From the NCBI RefSeq assembly GCF_021155765.1, contig NC_060113.1:7145001-7209000 (forward strand): 64,000 nt of DNA. The letters are read 5' to 3'. A model generated the notes under the pieces. It searched no databases. It saw nothing but the letters and a program-made list of their open reading frames with translations, and was not told the DNA's origin. How positions within the stretch are numbered: the stretch's first letter is position 1; every line of letters starts with the position of its first letter. Below are positions 37,265 to 48,850 of this stretch, in pieces. Source of the DNA: Diprion similis (taxonomy: Eukaryota > Arthropoda > Insecta > Hymenoptera > Diprionidae). The position numbers and the translations under genes were made by a program.

Positions 37265-38417
37265 TACGTGCGAATCGGCGATAACTCCGGGGGCGGAGAC
37301 CGAACGTTTAAGAGGATGCCGTAGTCCTTCCTTACCGACCGAGTGAAGTATAATTTATTTTCACTCTTACCTACGCTTACGCAACACTAATGCAAAAAAT
37401 CTCCTTATTTCGGGGAAGAAGCTGGTATCGTTCGAGAATCACCTACTTTGACAACTTGTTGCGTAATTTACTATTTCGTTGATCTTCTTTCGTTATTTTC
37501 TTTGAAAAATTAGGATCTTTATAATATTCTCGGTTAAACTTATATATCGTGATAAAAGAAAAAAAAAAAAACGAAAAATATAGAAAGTTTATTAAGTCAT
37601 CAATCATGATATATATATATATATATATATATAGTTTAACGTTTACTGCGGATAAATATTTTGCTTACAATAATGCTCGAGAATTAATGTAACCTATAAT
37701 TATTAACTTGAGTCTATAACTACCGTGTAGATTGATAAGAAATAATTAAAGTTGTTAGACAAAAAGTAACTGCACTCTGGGTGTAACATATATATGTATA
37801 AAGTATAATCATGGCGCTTATTACTGTTATTAATGCAACAGCTGTAGAGATACTTGTGGTTATGTATTATACCTACTGCTGCACATATCTATCTATAGCG
37901 TTCGGATTGTGTAAACAGCTTTCAATCAATCCGCCGCCAATATGAGCGATTAACTTTGTAAGCTTTGTTATGTAATTACGTATTAGCCAAACGAATTTTT
38001 CGAGGACTTGAAGTTTGTTACAGTTTTATTAAATTCAAACATGCATTATATATAGTAAACATACACACTGTATAAATTTATCGGACTGTTCGATGAACTT
38101 GAAAGAGAACTTATGTACACACTTTTATTTTACAAGATATACTTGAAATTTTATTTCCAACCTCGATTTTCTTGAATTTTTCTAATTTATTCACGTTTTT
38201 ACGTATTCAGATCCGGTTTTTTTTTTTTTTTTGCATTTTTTAGTTAATTTAGTAGTGAAAGAACATAAAAATACAGTTAAATTAGCATAATTATTTATAA
38301 TATAAGACTTATAATTAAACAAACTGAAAAAAATGAGGTTTTCTTTTGTCGAAAAAATTCATTTTTGAAGAATCTGTCCATGGAACTAACTTGAAATTTA
38401 GTGAAAGTGGGTTTTTT

Positions 38418-38766
38418 GGGGTCGCTGATTACGAATTCGAACTCAGATTTTCAAAATTCAAAATGGCGGATTCAAGATGATGGCGAAAAATGTAATGAAT
38501 TGTGGAATTTTACTGAAAATGATACGCAAGGGGGTTTTCGGGTCGCTGATCCGAACTCAGATTTTCAAAATTCAAAATGGCGGATTCAAGATAGCAGCGA
38601 AAAACTTGGGAAATTGGGGAATTTTTCAGAAAATGACAAGTAGAGCGGTTTTCGGGTCGCTGATCCGAACTCAGATTTTCAAATCTCAAAATTCCACATT
38701 TTCTAAATTTTTCGTCGCCATCTTGTATTTTGCAAATCTTATAGCGAATTCGTAATCAGTGACCCC
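38418..38766. mobile_element. Family F element with TIRs and internal tandem repeats
   Basis: The left end at 38418-38439 (starts GGGGTCGCTGATTACG) and right end at 38745-38766 (ends CGTAATCAGTGACCCC) are inverted copies over 22 bp with one mismatch. Inside, a unit beginning GGGTCGCTGAT and containing CAGATTTTCAAAATTCAAAA and ATGGCGGATTCAAGAT starts near 38420, 38541 and 38655 (spacing 121 and 114). About 349 bp, no ORF: a non-autonomous TIR element related to the cluster at 36205-36745. Confidence 0.75.
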
Positions 38767-41224
38767 AAAAATCAATAAAAAATGTATGCTTCAAAGGGTT
38801 AAATATTACGTAGAATTTTGATATTGTGGTTTAGGTCGTTTGTCTTAAAAAAGTTTGATTTATAAAATAGATTTTGGTATTTTTGAACATTCGATGTTGC
38901 GACACTTCTATTTTCTAATCTTTCAACACTCTTATTCCCCTCCTGCACTCGATACTTTTGTCCGTATCTGTCTTCGTCGTTCTGCCAACTAATCGCGAGT
39001 TCGCGTTTTGCGAGACGGAAGTTCGATAATTGCCTTGAATCGAGACGGAATTGTCCCCAACAGCCGCAGCAACGTTTATTAGAGGGTGGCGAAACGGGGG
39101 ATCACGGAATACAGAGGGAACTGACTGTAACCTACATCCGCGTCATTTTATAGGTCTGACGCATCGTCCTACATGTCGTTAAACCCTGACTGATCGCATA
39201 CATTTTTTCGAAATCAGACAGAAACTATAATTTGGTGATCATTTTTTGCCCAAATTCAAATTTTCGTCCTCCGTTCCCTTTTGAATATCCAGTGTGATTC
39301 ACTTTGGTTTAAAAAAAATTGGACTCACGTCGAAAATCTTACGCGGAAGGAATTCAGATATTGATAATGAAGTAGAAACCAGAGTTTAGAAATAATTTTT
39401 TACTACAACCCCAATTTTGGTACTCCAAAAAGTGGAAAATCAAAAGCACCCTTAAGGCTTGGATATAAAATTAACACACTTGGTAGGGGTACAAACGTTA
39501 GAAGAACAAATATATTCTCTGATTATCTGTTAAAAGTTTGATACTTTACGTTTGAACGACATAATTTGACCAACCCTTGGTAAAAAAAATTCATCCCTTA
39601 AATATAAAGATGAATAGACGTAAATGAGGTTTAGTGTAATATTAGTGACCAAAGAAAAGAGTAGAAAGTTAGTAAAAAGTAACGAATAAAAATAATCGAA
39701 TTCTTATATTATATACCTTGGAAATTGATATCATTAGGGGTGGTTTTCTGGCAATAAGAGTGTCCCAATATTCCGAAGAATAAATTCGGATAAAATTGGT
39801 ACGAATTCACCGATTTCTCTATATATCCAGGACACACTTTCGTATAAATTATTTATCCGCACTCCCTCGGAAGGAAAAGTAAAGCTGAAATGCGAGAGGG
39901 ATGGTTTGGCTGACGACCGAATTACCCCCTCCCCTAGGTTTTGAAATTTTTTAAAATTTATTAATTTTCTTTTTCTTTTGCTGCCTAAATATCGAGCTAT
40001 TGATTTTTATTTTTTATCCCTTGTCAATGAAGTGAAAAAATATAATCGGCAGGGATGGTTTCCTTCTCTCTCAAAAGAAAAAGAAAAAAGAAAAAAGAAG
40101 GAAACAAAAAACGGCGAACCAAAACAAGTGTTAAAAAACGTTTGACGGATCTTTTTTTTTTTCCTTATTGTTTTTATTTTTAGGTTACAAAAAATTAAGC
40201 CTTGCAAACACGTATAAGCAACCGGAAGTGCAGGCCGATGCACCGGAAGTGTATATATTATACGGTGAGCCGGTCGATGCACATGCGTCGTTCGCAACGA
40301 TATATATATATATGTATACACATAATATGTATGGGCGATTTTTTGAATGATTTTAATTTGACTTTTTTCCTTACATATATAGTCAAGTTCTCTTTTAATT
40401 TAGTTTAATTCAAACGAAGTTCGGTTTAATAAGAAAGAAAGAAAAAAAAAAAAAAAACAAACTACGAAAATTTCGTTAATTGCTTCAACAAAAGTATCGT
40501 TATTCTTTTTACTTTTCTTTTTCTTTTTTTGTTTTCACCGTGGAGTGAAATTTTGTCGTATTAATTTGTTTTTTTTTTCTCGCATTGCATTGCGGATTAA
40601 AATTTTCACGCATTTGAATCTGGTCATTTTTTCTCTTCTTATTCTTGGTTTTCGTGTAAAATTGAAACTAAACTTTTTAACAACGAATTGCAGATTTTTG
40701 TATTCAGTTTTGATAAACAGAATATTTACATTAAACTGGCTGTGCATTCAATATTGCATGTACATACATAGGCACGTACGACTGAGTGAATGAACTTGAC
40801 GCTATTCGTACCAAATATGCATATTATTATTAATATTATATATAAAACAACTGTGTAAAATTTGATCACCTGCAGTTATTTTTTTTAAACAATTTCAAGG
40901 AGATTGTTAAAAGTAGCTATTTATATATATTCGTTTGACAATTGTTTATGAGACGTACAGTCGTGGTGAAAAATATGTCGAACAAATATTGTTGCTATAA
41001 ACAAAAGAGTTTTGAAAAATGTAATCGAAGGTCATCAAGTGGAATTCAATAAAAAAAAAATAGAAAAATTTGTGTTCAAACGCCTAAATCGTTGGTTATC
41101 AATACATATCGGATTATCTGCGTTGACAAAATGGCAAAATATTGCATGCAAATATGCTCTAAAAAAGGTTCACGAACTTTTATTTGGATTATTGTTTATT
41201 TTTACTTAATCATGCTTGATCGTC

Positions 41225-41340
41225 AATGTTCTCACCGTCGATAGATGAAAAATGACTTGACCATAGTGTAGAGCGTAAAATTCTACATCGAATTATGTTC
41301 TCGTATGTCGGAATCGGAGTCGGATCAAGAAATTGGGAAA
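41225..41340 (+). repeat. Dispersed repeat family G, partial copy
   Basis: CGATAGATGAAAAATGACTT ... GTAGAGCG.AAAATTCTA ... TCGAATT.TG ... GTCGGA..C.GAGTCGGAT matches 47275-47370 in order and orientation, and the reverse complement of 52745-52805. Confidence 0.75.
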
Positions 41341-41399
41341 AAAGGAATTCTACTTATCGACGGGGAAGTTTGGTGAAACAAGTTCTTAGATAGGTTATG

Positions 41400-41690
41400 G
41401 GCGTACCCCTACCGCTTGGAAATTCTGCAGCGCATGCGCAATGCGAGCTTTATGCAAATGCGGATCCGCGTACCACGTGTCGTCGATGTTTAGCTTTTTT
41501 TTTTTTTTTTTTTTTTTTACACTTTCCTCCTGGTTTTTCGCCGCACGCTTCAAGGATTTGAGCTTGCAGGACTCTCGCGGCTCTCTTTTATTACAGCTGC
41601 TGCGACGGCAGGTGGACAGCCTCCAGAGACGCAGCTGTCCCTGTTTGCGGTGGCGCAACGCCGTCGACGTCGAAACTTCGATTCCTAGAC
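41400..41690. promoter_or_regulatory. GC-rich intronic island with NRF-1-like, octamer and E-box motifs
   Basis: GCGCATGCGC at 41430-41439, ATGCAAAT octamer at 41452-41459 and CACGTG at 41474-41479 lie within 50 bp. A T homopolymer follows, then a CG-rich stretch to about 41690. The clustering suggests an intronic enhancer or a promoter for another transcript; function is inferred. Confidence 0.4.
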
Positions 41691-42377
41691 CGATTTTTCT
41701 GAATTGATAAAAAATTTCTTCTCAGATTTAAAAGATAATTCAAAACTGTAGATCTATGATTTATGCACGATTAGAAAACAAAAATGTCCCAGCAGGTCCG
41801 CTAAAATTTTTTTTTGATTAATTTAAATATTTCTTAATTGTATTACTATACTGGAAAAAAAGACTGAAAATTATGAAATAAATGTTGATGTAATGATAAT
41901 TTAAATGTTAAAATCACAAAAATGTGTGTTATATTGACCTACAGAAATGTAACAAATAACACAAATTTATGATGTGGACTAGCTGAGATATTATGTTTAG
42001 TTAAAATTTTCTAACAGTGTGGTGGATCAGAATAAAAAAATGTATAAAAAATAAATAAATAAATAAACAAATCACTTAATCTGTTTGAGATTTGCGCTGA
42101 TTGCAATAATTCTAATAAGGATCTAATCTCGTTCGTTGGCACACGCATTTGACGATATGAACTTTTTCTTTAAGCATTCTGTTTTTATTCACTTACGCAG
42201 TTATACAATTTTTTTTCTCCATCAATCCTACTCCAGAGGTCAAACATCAACAAAGGACCTTAAATAACTTTTGAAAGAATAGATTTATCGTAAAATGACA
42301 GGAGACCTTTTTTGTAGAACGTTTAATTTCCTACAAAAACATGTTTGTGAATTTTCTGTACGACGCGTCGTTATCTA

Positions 42378-42576
42378 GTTATAAAAATCGCAAGGAGCAA
42401 GAAGAACCATTTTTGCCATGTTATTCTTATGGAAAGTAGAAAATCGCGATGAGGCACATCTAAATATCAATATTAAAATCTGAAATTTTTATGGTATTTC
42501 TTTTTCGTCATCTTGAACAATATTTTCAGTATACCATTAAAAAAAAAAACAGTCAATTTTTTTGATACAGTCTAAC

Positions 42577-42577
<1 letters not shown>
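42378..42577 (+). repeat. Dispersed repeat family A, copy 2
   Basis: Same sequence blocks as positions 1-195, with an extra GAA triplet near the start and a diverged middle, ending at GATACAGTCTA just before an (AT)n tract. Shows that the family is dispersed between the PP5 intron and the nemo intron. Confidence 0.8.
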
Positions 42578-42612
<35 letters not shown>

Positions 42613-44064
42613 GTTGTATACTACAGACGCCGAGAAGGGGACGTTGAATTTCAACTTCCGCTGCAGGGCTTAGTTACTACTCCTCTGAAATAGTCATGCG
42701 GCTTTCCAGTACGCCACGCACATCCATATTGCATAGATATTAGTTTATATGAACCGGTCTGCTCGCCTGCCATGCGCGATAATTCCTGCAGGACAAAAAG
42801 GGGGGGGGGGGGGGGGAGGGTGTGTTCACTTGTGCAGGGGTTAAGGACACTCGAAATCCCAATTTAGTTCCCGCCTCTTTATGGTTCTTGTTTCGAATTG
42901 TTTCGAAATGTGAATCGATCGGTTTGGATTTTTTCATCTTACTTCTCGTATTTTTGAAAAAATTCTTTTAAATATATATTGAAAAATCATTATATTTATC
43001 TATCATCTATTAATTTAATGAAATTAATATGAAATTATTACCTACTTTTCGTTCTATATTTATAGACTGTTTTATTTTAAAGGATACACTTTTATATTCG
43101 TCTTTAACGAAAGTAAGAAAAACGTGTTTTTGCACTGATCGTAAGAGAAAACTTCATCCAATCATATACACGCAATTATACTTCCGGACAACAGTAATGA
43201 ATTTTTATTTTTCGTTTGTTTGTTTGGTTTTTTTTTTTTTTTTTTATTTATTTATTGTTAATTTTTAATTTTTTTACACGCACACTTTCAACTGTTTTTT
43301 CTTCCCTCGTTACGATAATAATCGCTTACGATTACTAAACTTTTTGAACGTCATTGCGGTTGTGTATTTAATTGCGAGCAGCGGAGAGATTAGTACAAGG
43401 GCAGCGTTATATATACATATATAATATATATATGCTTTAACGCAAGACGTAACTTTGGTGCAGCTCATGCGTATAATGATTACATTATAGTTTGCGGGAG
43501 AAAGAAACAATTTATTCTTGTTCAAAGTTGATTACTTATACTTATAATGTGAATGACACAAAAAAAAAAAAAAATTCTTTGATAATTTCTAAAGCAAAGA
43601 AAAAGGATTTTTTTTTTTTTTTTTTCTACTATTTACATACGTCAAGTCTAATAATTGTGAGAATTGCGGGAAAATTAAATTCTTTCTCCCTTCAGAGAAG
43701 TTTTTCTATTTTCGTCTCGAGTTTTTTTTTTTTGTCGGCGCTTGGAAAATTTTCAATACGTGAAAGATGAGCGTTTTAACGTCTGAAAATTTGTATAAAA
43801 ATCTATATAATTTTTTATGGAAATAATTTTCAATTCTTTTTTACGTTGCAACGAAATATTTTTTTTTTTTTTTATCGAATTTCAATCTGAAATTAATATC
43901 AAATCGCCGAAGGAAATGACACGAGGAGAATTGCCTCCGTACAACGTTAAGGAGGTTTTCGAAAATATCTGAAAAAATAGAACTCTGAAAGTTTTTAGGT
44001 TCGATGAAAAAAAAGAAGTTAAGAAACGTTCATTCAAATTTAACATGATGAGGGTTGTAAACCT

Positions 44065-44097
44065 TAGCCGAGTTGACACGGAATGCCATATACATAT
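44065..44097 (-). repeat. GGCATTCC-motif repeat family E, dispersed copy
   Basis: CCGAGTTGACACGGAATGCC followed by ATATACAT: the same terminal motif as in the tandem array at 58205-59480, in its reverse orientation. Confidence 0.5.
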
Positions 44098-44208
44098 CTC
44101 TTCGTTTTAGCTATTCTCTTGGCATTTCTTTTCACTCTTTTTTGTGAAACTTTTACTTTTTATACACGTTCTTATTACATAGAATACAAACTCGTGTATT
44201 GTAACTTG

Positions 44209-44239
<31 letters not shown>

Positions 44240-44630
44240 CTATTCACGTTATTTAATTAAATTAAAGATTTCGTCTCTGGACTCTCTTCGCGTCACGATG
44301 TCTGACAATGAGCTGTCGTCAATTAATTCGTTAGTTAAATCAATCCCTCGTGGGGTCGAGTATGTTAATTTGGAAAATGAAACCTTTTCCACCATTTACG
44401 TCAAACCGATTTATAACACGTGTTAAAAGTTTCAACGACTGCTACTCGAAATGAATTTAACGTGTATTTTCGTCATTAAATATTGTGATGAAAAATGCTG
44501 CAAGGATATCGGTTAAGAATAAAAAAAACAAAAAAAAAAAAAAAAAACAATCATGATATTTCATTACAAGAAAATGAAACTATATATACGTTTGGAGGGA
44601 GCAAATTGCATGTTGCATTTTTTTTCGCAC

Positions 44631-44634
<4 letters not shown>

Positions 44635-44684
<50 letters not shown>
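44635..44684. repeat. (CT)n microsatellite
   Basis: About 25 CT dinucleotides without interruption; the longest CT tract in the window. Confidence 0.9.
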
Positions 44685-44688
<4 letters not shown>

Positions 44689-45504
44689 ATTACGCGTACC
44701 TTTCGATGCTGATAGTTTCTAGCCGTTAAAACCTGTAAATTGCGCCTCTCAACGACGTGTTTGATTTAGTGCAAAAACATGCGCAAAAAATTAACTGACG
44801 AAATAAGTAAATTGGCATGCAATGGCTGCGAGAGTTATATAATAATAATAATAATGAGAAGAAGGAAAGAAAAGAATCGGCAATTATTATTAAAAATAAC
44901 AACAATAACAATAACAATAATAATAATTGAAAGCTGTATTTTGTACGAGCGGGGAAAAGTTGTTGAAATTTTCGAAAAAATTAGAATAAATAAAACACAC
45001 GAGCTAAATATCTGGTTATATAAATGAGATTTATATTATGTTATTTATTTTCTTTTTTTTAATTTTATCGATATATGTATTCCATTTGGAGAAATGGATG
45101 AGCTTGGGGATAAAATTTTTTTTTAAGTATAATTATTCTAACATCTGAGCGTGAAAATGATTGCACAAGACTTGGATTGAATTTTCTCTTCCTTATGAAT
45201 TTTATTTCTTTTTTTTTTTTGCCGAAATTTATTCCAGAAAACGTCGTCCGATAATTTTTGAAAATATCGGAGGAATAATTTTTTTCCATCGTTAAATAGA
45301 GGAACAAGTTTTTTGGGTTGGTTAAGAATTTTTTAAGTCTTTTTTTTTTTACACATGTTTTATGTATGATTGTTATTTTTCAAGTAGTTTACATTTCATT
45401 CATGAATAATCGTAACTTATACGAAAATACTATCCGATTTTTTTTTCCAATTTGATTTCATATTCAAATAAGTAAACTTTGATCCTGTACATAGAATAAT
45501 AAAC

Positions 45505-45950
45505 AAAATCTTTATTTATTATTAATCAAGTTTGCTTATGTCTTTTTTACGTTGATAAATAATAATCGGTTGGCAAGAATTTTGATTTCTGGGTTCTAGA
45601 TGTCAAGTTTTGATTTTTTTTTTCGACGTTACTGGCGAAAGAATAAATAGTTTTATCATTTTTCAAGATTTCAAGAGAAATTACCGGTTTTCCGAATCAT
45701 GTTAAATTGCAAATGAAAATTAAACGAAACTTCAGTTTCGTATTAAGAAATTTTTTTTTTTTTTTTTCTACAAAAGTAATTTAAACGCGATAGTTTGTTT
45801 AATTATGTTATATCCGAATAAATGTTTGAAGAAAATTCGTCATTTTTCTTAAAATTCGAAATCTTTTTCTCTGGTTTTTGACAAAAGTAAACAAAATTTT
45901 TTATTACATTTATTACTAAAGTTTAAATCGAATTCGTTACTCGAGAGACA
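45505..45950 (+). repeat. Dispersed repeat family D, copy 2
   Basis: Diverged homolog of 7440-7937, with shared blocks in the same order. GTTCTAGATGTCAAGTTTTG near 45595 is the inverse of the right end of copy 1 and may be one terminus. Confidence 0.5.
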
Positions 45951-46573
45951 AGGTAATCGTAAAATACAATTTACTTACGCTTTTCCTTGATACAAGATAA
46001 TTGTAAGAGAAATATATGTGATGAATTTATTAATAAAAAAAAAATATCGAAGTGAAGCCGTTGCCTCATTCTTTTGCGTGATCGATTACGACGGTATAAT
46101 TTATGTATAATACATACATATATATATATATATATCCGTGGCTTATATAACCACGGATTTATGGTCAAGGGAAGAAATAAATTGCTCTCTCTTTTTTTTT
46201 TTTTTTTTTCTTATTCTTTGTGTTTTTTATGCGTATATTCTTGTCTTTTTTTTTATCATTCTCTTTCGATTTTCTTATCAAACTTCGCCGAACAAGACGG
46301 GATTAGATGGCTGAGTGGCTTCAGGATGGTTGAAAATTGCTTTTTTTTTTCTTTCTTATTTCAATGTCTTTATTTCTAGTCAACAAAATCAATTCGTACA
46401 AATTTGAGATTCAGTAACAAGAATTATAATTATTTTGTTTTGAATCTCTTTGTCTTTTGTGTCCGAAGTAGGGATAAAATTTTTAGTTCGTATATATAGT
46501 TAAACGTTGCAAACTAAAGTTGGGAAAAAAAATAGTCACTTGCCATTATTTCTGCATTTATGTAATTAATTTT

Positions 46574-46616
<43 letters not shown>

Positions 46617-47114
46617 TTTTATATTTATTTGCATTTTTTGAAAAGATTTTTTTACCGTCATTTTTTGCGAATATTGCAAAAGTAAGAAAATGGGTAAACC
46701 GTAGAAGAAAAAACAGAAGACGATGGAAATTTTTTGAAAAGAAAGAAAGAGAAGAAAGGTAAAAGAAAATGAAACAAAAAAAATAACAACTTTGGCCAAA
46801 ATGTAAAAAAACGGCAATTCCATTCGACTCTTTGTCACTGTCGCGTGTGTCGATAATCTCATAGCCTTGACCATTTGCGTTTTACTTTATGTCCTCGAGT
46901 GACCGATCGTACGGTACAACAAAGACAATATACAAGATACGTTATATGTATGCAATATTGTATATATATATATATATATATATATAGCTTATAATCTCCC
47001 TAGAAGACGACGAGGACCTCTGAAAGTCAAAGTGATGTACGGGCGGGCGATGGGAGAGGGAAAAGGTCGCTTTTATTCTATTCCGAATATGGGATAAATA
47101 GTCGAAGGAAAAAA

Positions 47115-47385
47115 AGGTGGTTTGAATTTTCAAAATATTCAGCTCGTGGCTGGATTTTGGTTTGGAGGGGATTTTGAATCGCTGGAAGCGAAAGTCTGAA
47201 GTCATTTTTGGTATTCGAGGAAACAACCGAATTTGAAGTTTTTTTTTCCGTGTATTTCTCTTAAAAACCGTTGACGATAGATGAAAAATGACTCGATTAT
47301 CGCTTAGAGCGGAAAATTCTATATCGAATTGTGTCTTCGTACGTCGGAAACTGAGTCGGATTAACAAATTGAGCAAACTTTATTA
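47115..47385 (+). repeat. Dispersed repeat family G, longer copy
   Basis: Homologous over its length to the reverse complement of 52740-52985. Shared blocks include TTTCAAAATATTC.GCTCGTGG, TTTTGGTTT, TCTGAAGTCA.TTTT, and CGATAGATGAAAAATGACTCGAT followed by AGAGCGGAAAATTCTATATCGAA. No ORF. Confidence 0.75.
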
Positions 47386-47541
47386 GTAATAAATAAAGAT
47401 TTTCTTCATTATTCAGTGTATAGGATCAAAATTTATTTATTTATTTAAACATAAACTCAAATAAAAAATATACAAAAAAAAAAATAAAAATCAGTTGACC
47501 TGTGTTACCTACGTGTGTACATACATACATGCATACATACC

Positions 47542-47550
<9 letters not shown>

Positions 47551-47599
<49 letters not shown>
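47551..47599. repeat. (AT)n microsatellite
   Basis: About 24 AT dinucleotides, preceded by CATA repeats. Similar tracts occur at about 37611-37635, 42580-42611, 46580-46608 and 48550-48582. Confidence 0.9.
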
Positions 47600-47601
<2 letters not shown>

Positions 47602-47918
47602 ATACATACTTGGAAATGAAAAATGAGTTTTGAAATCGCTAGAAATCGATGAAAAATCAATTGTACGGTATATCAATCGCAGATTGCAATGCCCCGATGT
47701 AAATGGAAAAAGATGCGGTGTATTTTGTTGCGAGGAAAGAGAAGAACAGCAATGGTGGGAAAAGGGAAAAGATAGGAAAAGAGGGTGAAGCCACGATTGC
47801 CAGGGAAGAATGAGAGCAAGGGGCGAAACGGTGAGCGGGGGGGGGGGGGGGGCATGTAGTCGTATATATATATGTATATACATACGTATACATGCGAGAG
47901 GTATATTGTATATATGTA

Positions 47919-48543
47919 TTAGGGTGGCGCAAAAAAACCGACTATTTTTTTTTTTTTCTTCAGTCTCGTGTGACAAAATGTTAGTTTTTGACGTTTTAAG
48001 AGCCCACTCCAAAGAACAGGTGAAAAAAAAAATTTTTAAGAGGTCGCTAAAAATTTTTTAAAATGTCAAAGATTGTCAAAAAATTAAATTAAAAAAAATT
48101 ATATTTTCAGTATTTTGTTTGATTTTTAATTCATTTCGTGGTGTATTGTTATCGATTCTTTTTTACTAAATTGAAGAAAAAAAAAAATTATGAAATTTTA
48201 ATATGAATATTAAAAGGTCGCTCGAAAAGATCTAAAGAAATGCACGAAAAAATTTGAAAAAAATTATGAGCGATCTTTCGAAATTTAAATTCTGAACTGA
48301 AACTTTCGGAAACTTATTTTTTTTTTCTTGTCTACAAAATTATACCGTAACGAGGAAAAAAAATGAAAAATCAAATCAATTTTTGACGAATTTCTGATGT
48401 TTAAAAAAATGTGGAGCGACCTCTTAAAAATTTATTTTTGACCTGTCCTTTGGAGTGGGTTCTTAAAACATGAAAAACTAACATTTCGTCACACGAGACT
48501 CAAAAAAAAAAAAAAAATAGCCTGTTTTTTTGCGACACCCTAA
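47919..48543 (+). mobile_element. TA-flanked MITE, copy 1 (625 bp)
   Basis: Begins TTAGGGTGGCGCAAAAAAAC and ends GTTTTTTTGCGACACCCTAA, flanked by TA on each side as Tc1/mariner-type elements are. The inverted repeats continue inward for over 100 bp: CGACTATTTT, AGTCTCGTGTGACAAAATGT, TAGTTTTTGACGTTTTAAGA, GCCCACTCCAAAG.ACAGGT and TTTTTAAGAGGTCGC pair with the right side. The middle is AT-rich without a transposase frame. Confidence 0.88.
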
Positions 48544-48546
48544 TAC

Positions 48547-48587
<41 letters not shown>

Positions 48588-48599
48588 ATGTATATGTAT

Positions 48600-48850
48600 A
48601 TAGAGGGTGGTCGGAGGGTGGAGGGTTTCGTTGGTAGGGTTTGGACGATGGCGGGAAACGACGCGATGGGCTCGCCCCGCGGTTCCCGTGACGTCATTCC
48701 GACGGCGGATCCTGCCGGGTGGGGCAAGAGATCGATCCTCGCCGCGTCGCGTCGGGGACGCGGAGGAGAACGAACGACGGAGCCGCGTGCGGTCGGAAGG
48801 CGTCCCGACGCCGTCCGTCGACTCTGCCGCTGCCTGAAAAACTAGTTCAT
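48600..48850. promoter_or_regulatory. CpG-rich intronic island with a perfect CRE
   Basis: A short GC- and CpG-rich block in AT-rich intron, with TGACGTCA at 48689-48696 (full CREB/ATF palindrome). It contains an open plus-strand frame from ATG 48648 (MAGNDAMGSPRGSRDVIPT...) to a stop near 48845, about 65 codons, of unknown significance. Could be an alternative promoter, an enhancer, or a small gene's first exon. Confidence 0.45.

Noticed and set aside
46304..46345. tRNA-like box A (GATGGCTGAGTGG)
   Set aside because: No matching box B (GGTTCGAATCC) or cloverleaf follows; a T homopolymer comes next instead.
47509..48012. 167-codon minus-strand frame with YIYIYIYI run
   Set aside because: Made from (AT)n, a poly-C stretch and the left end of MITE copy 1; not a gene.
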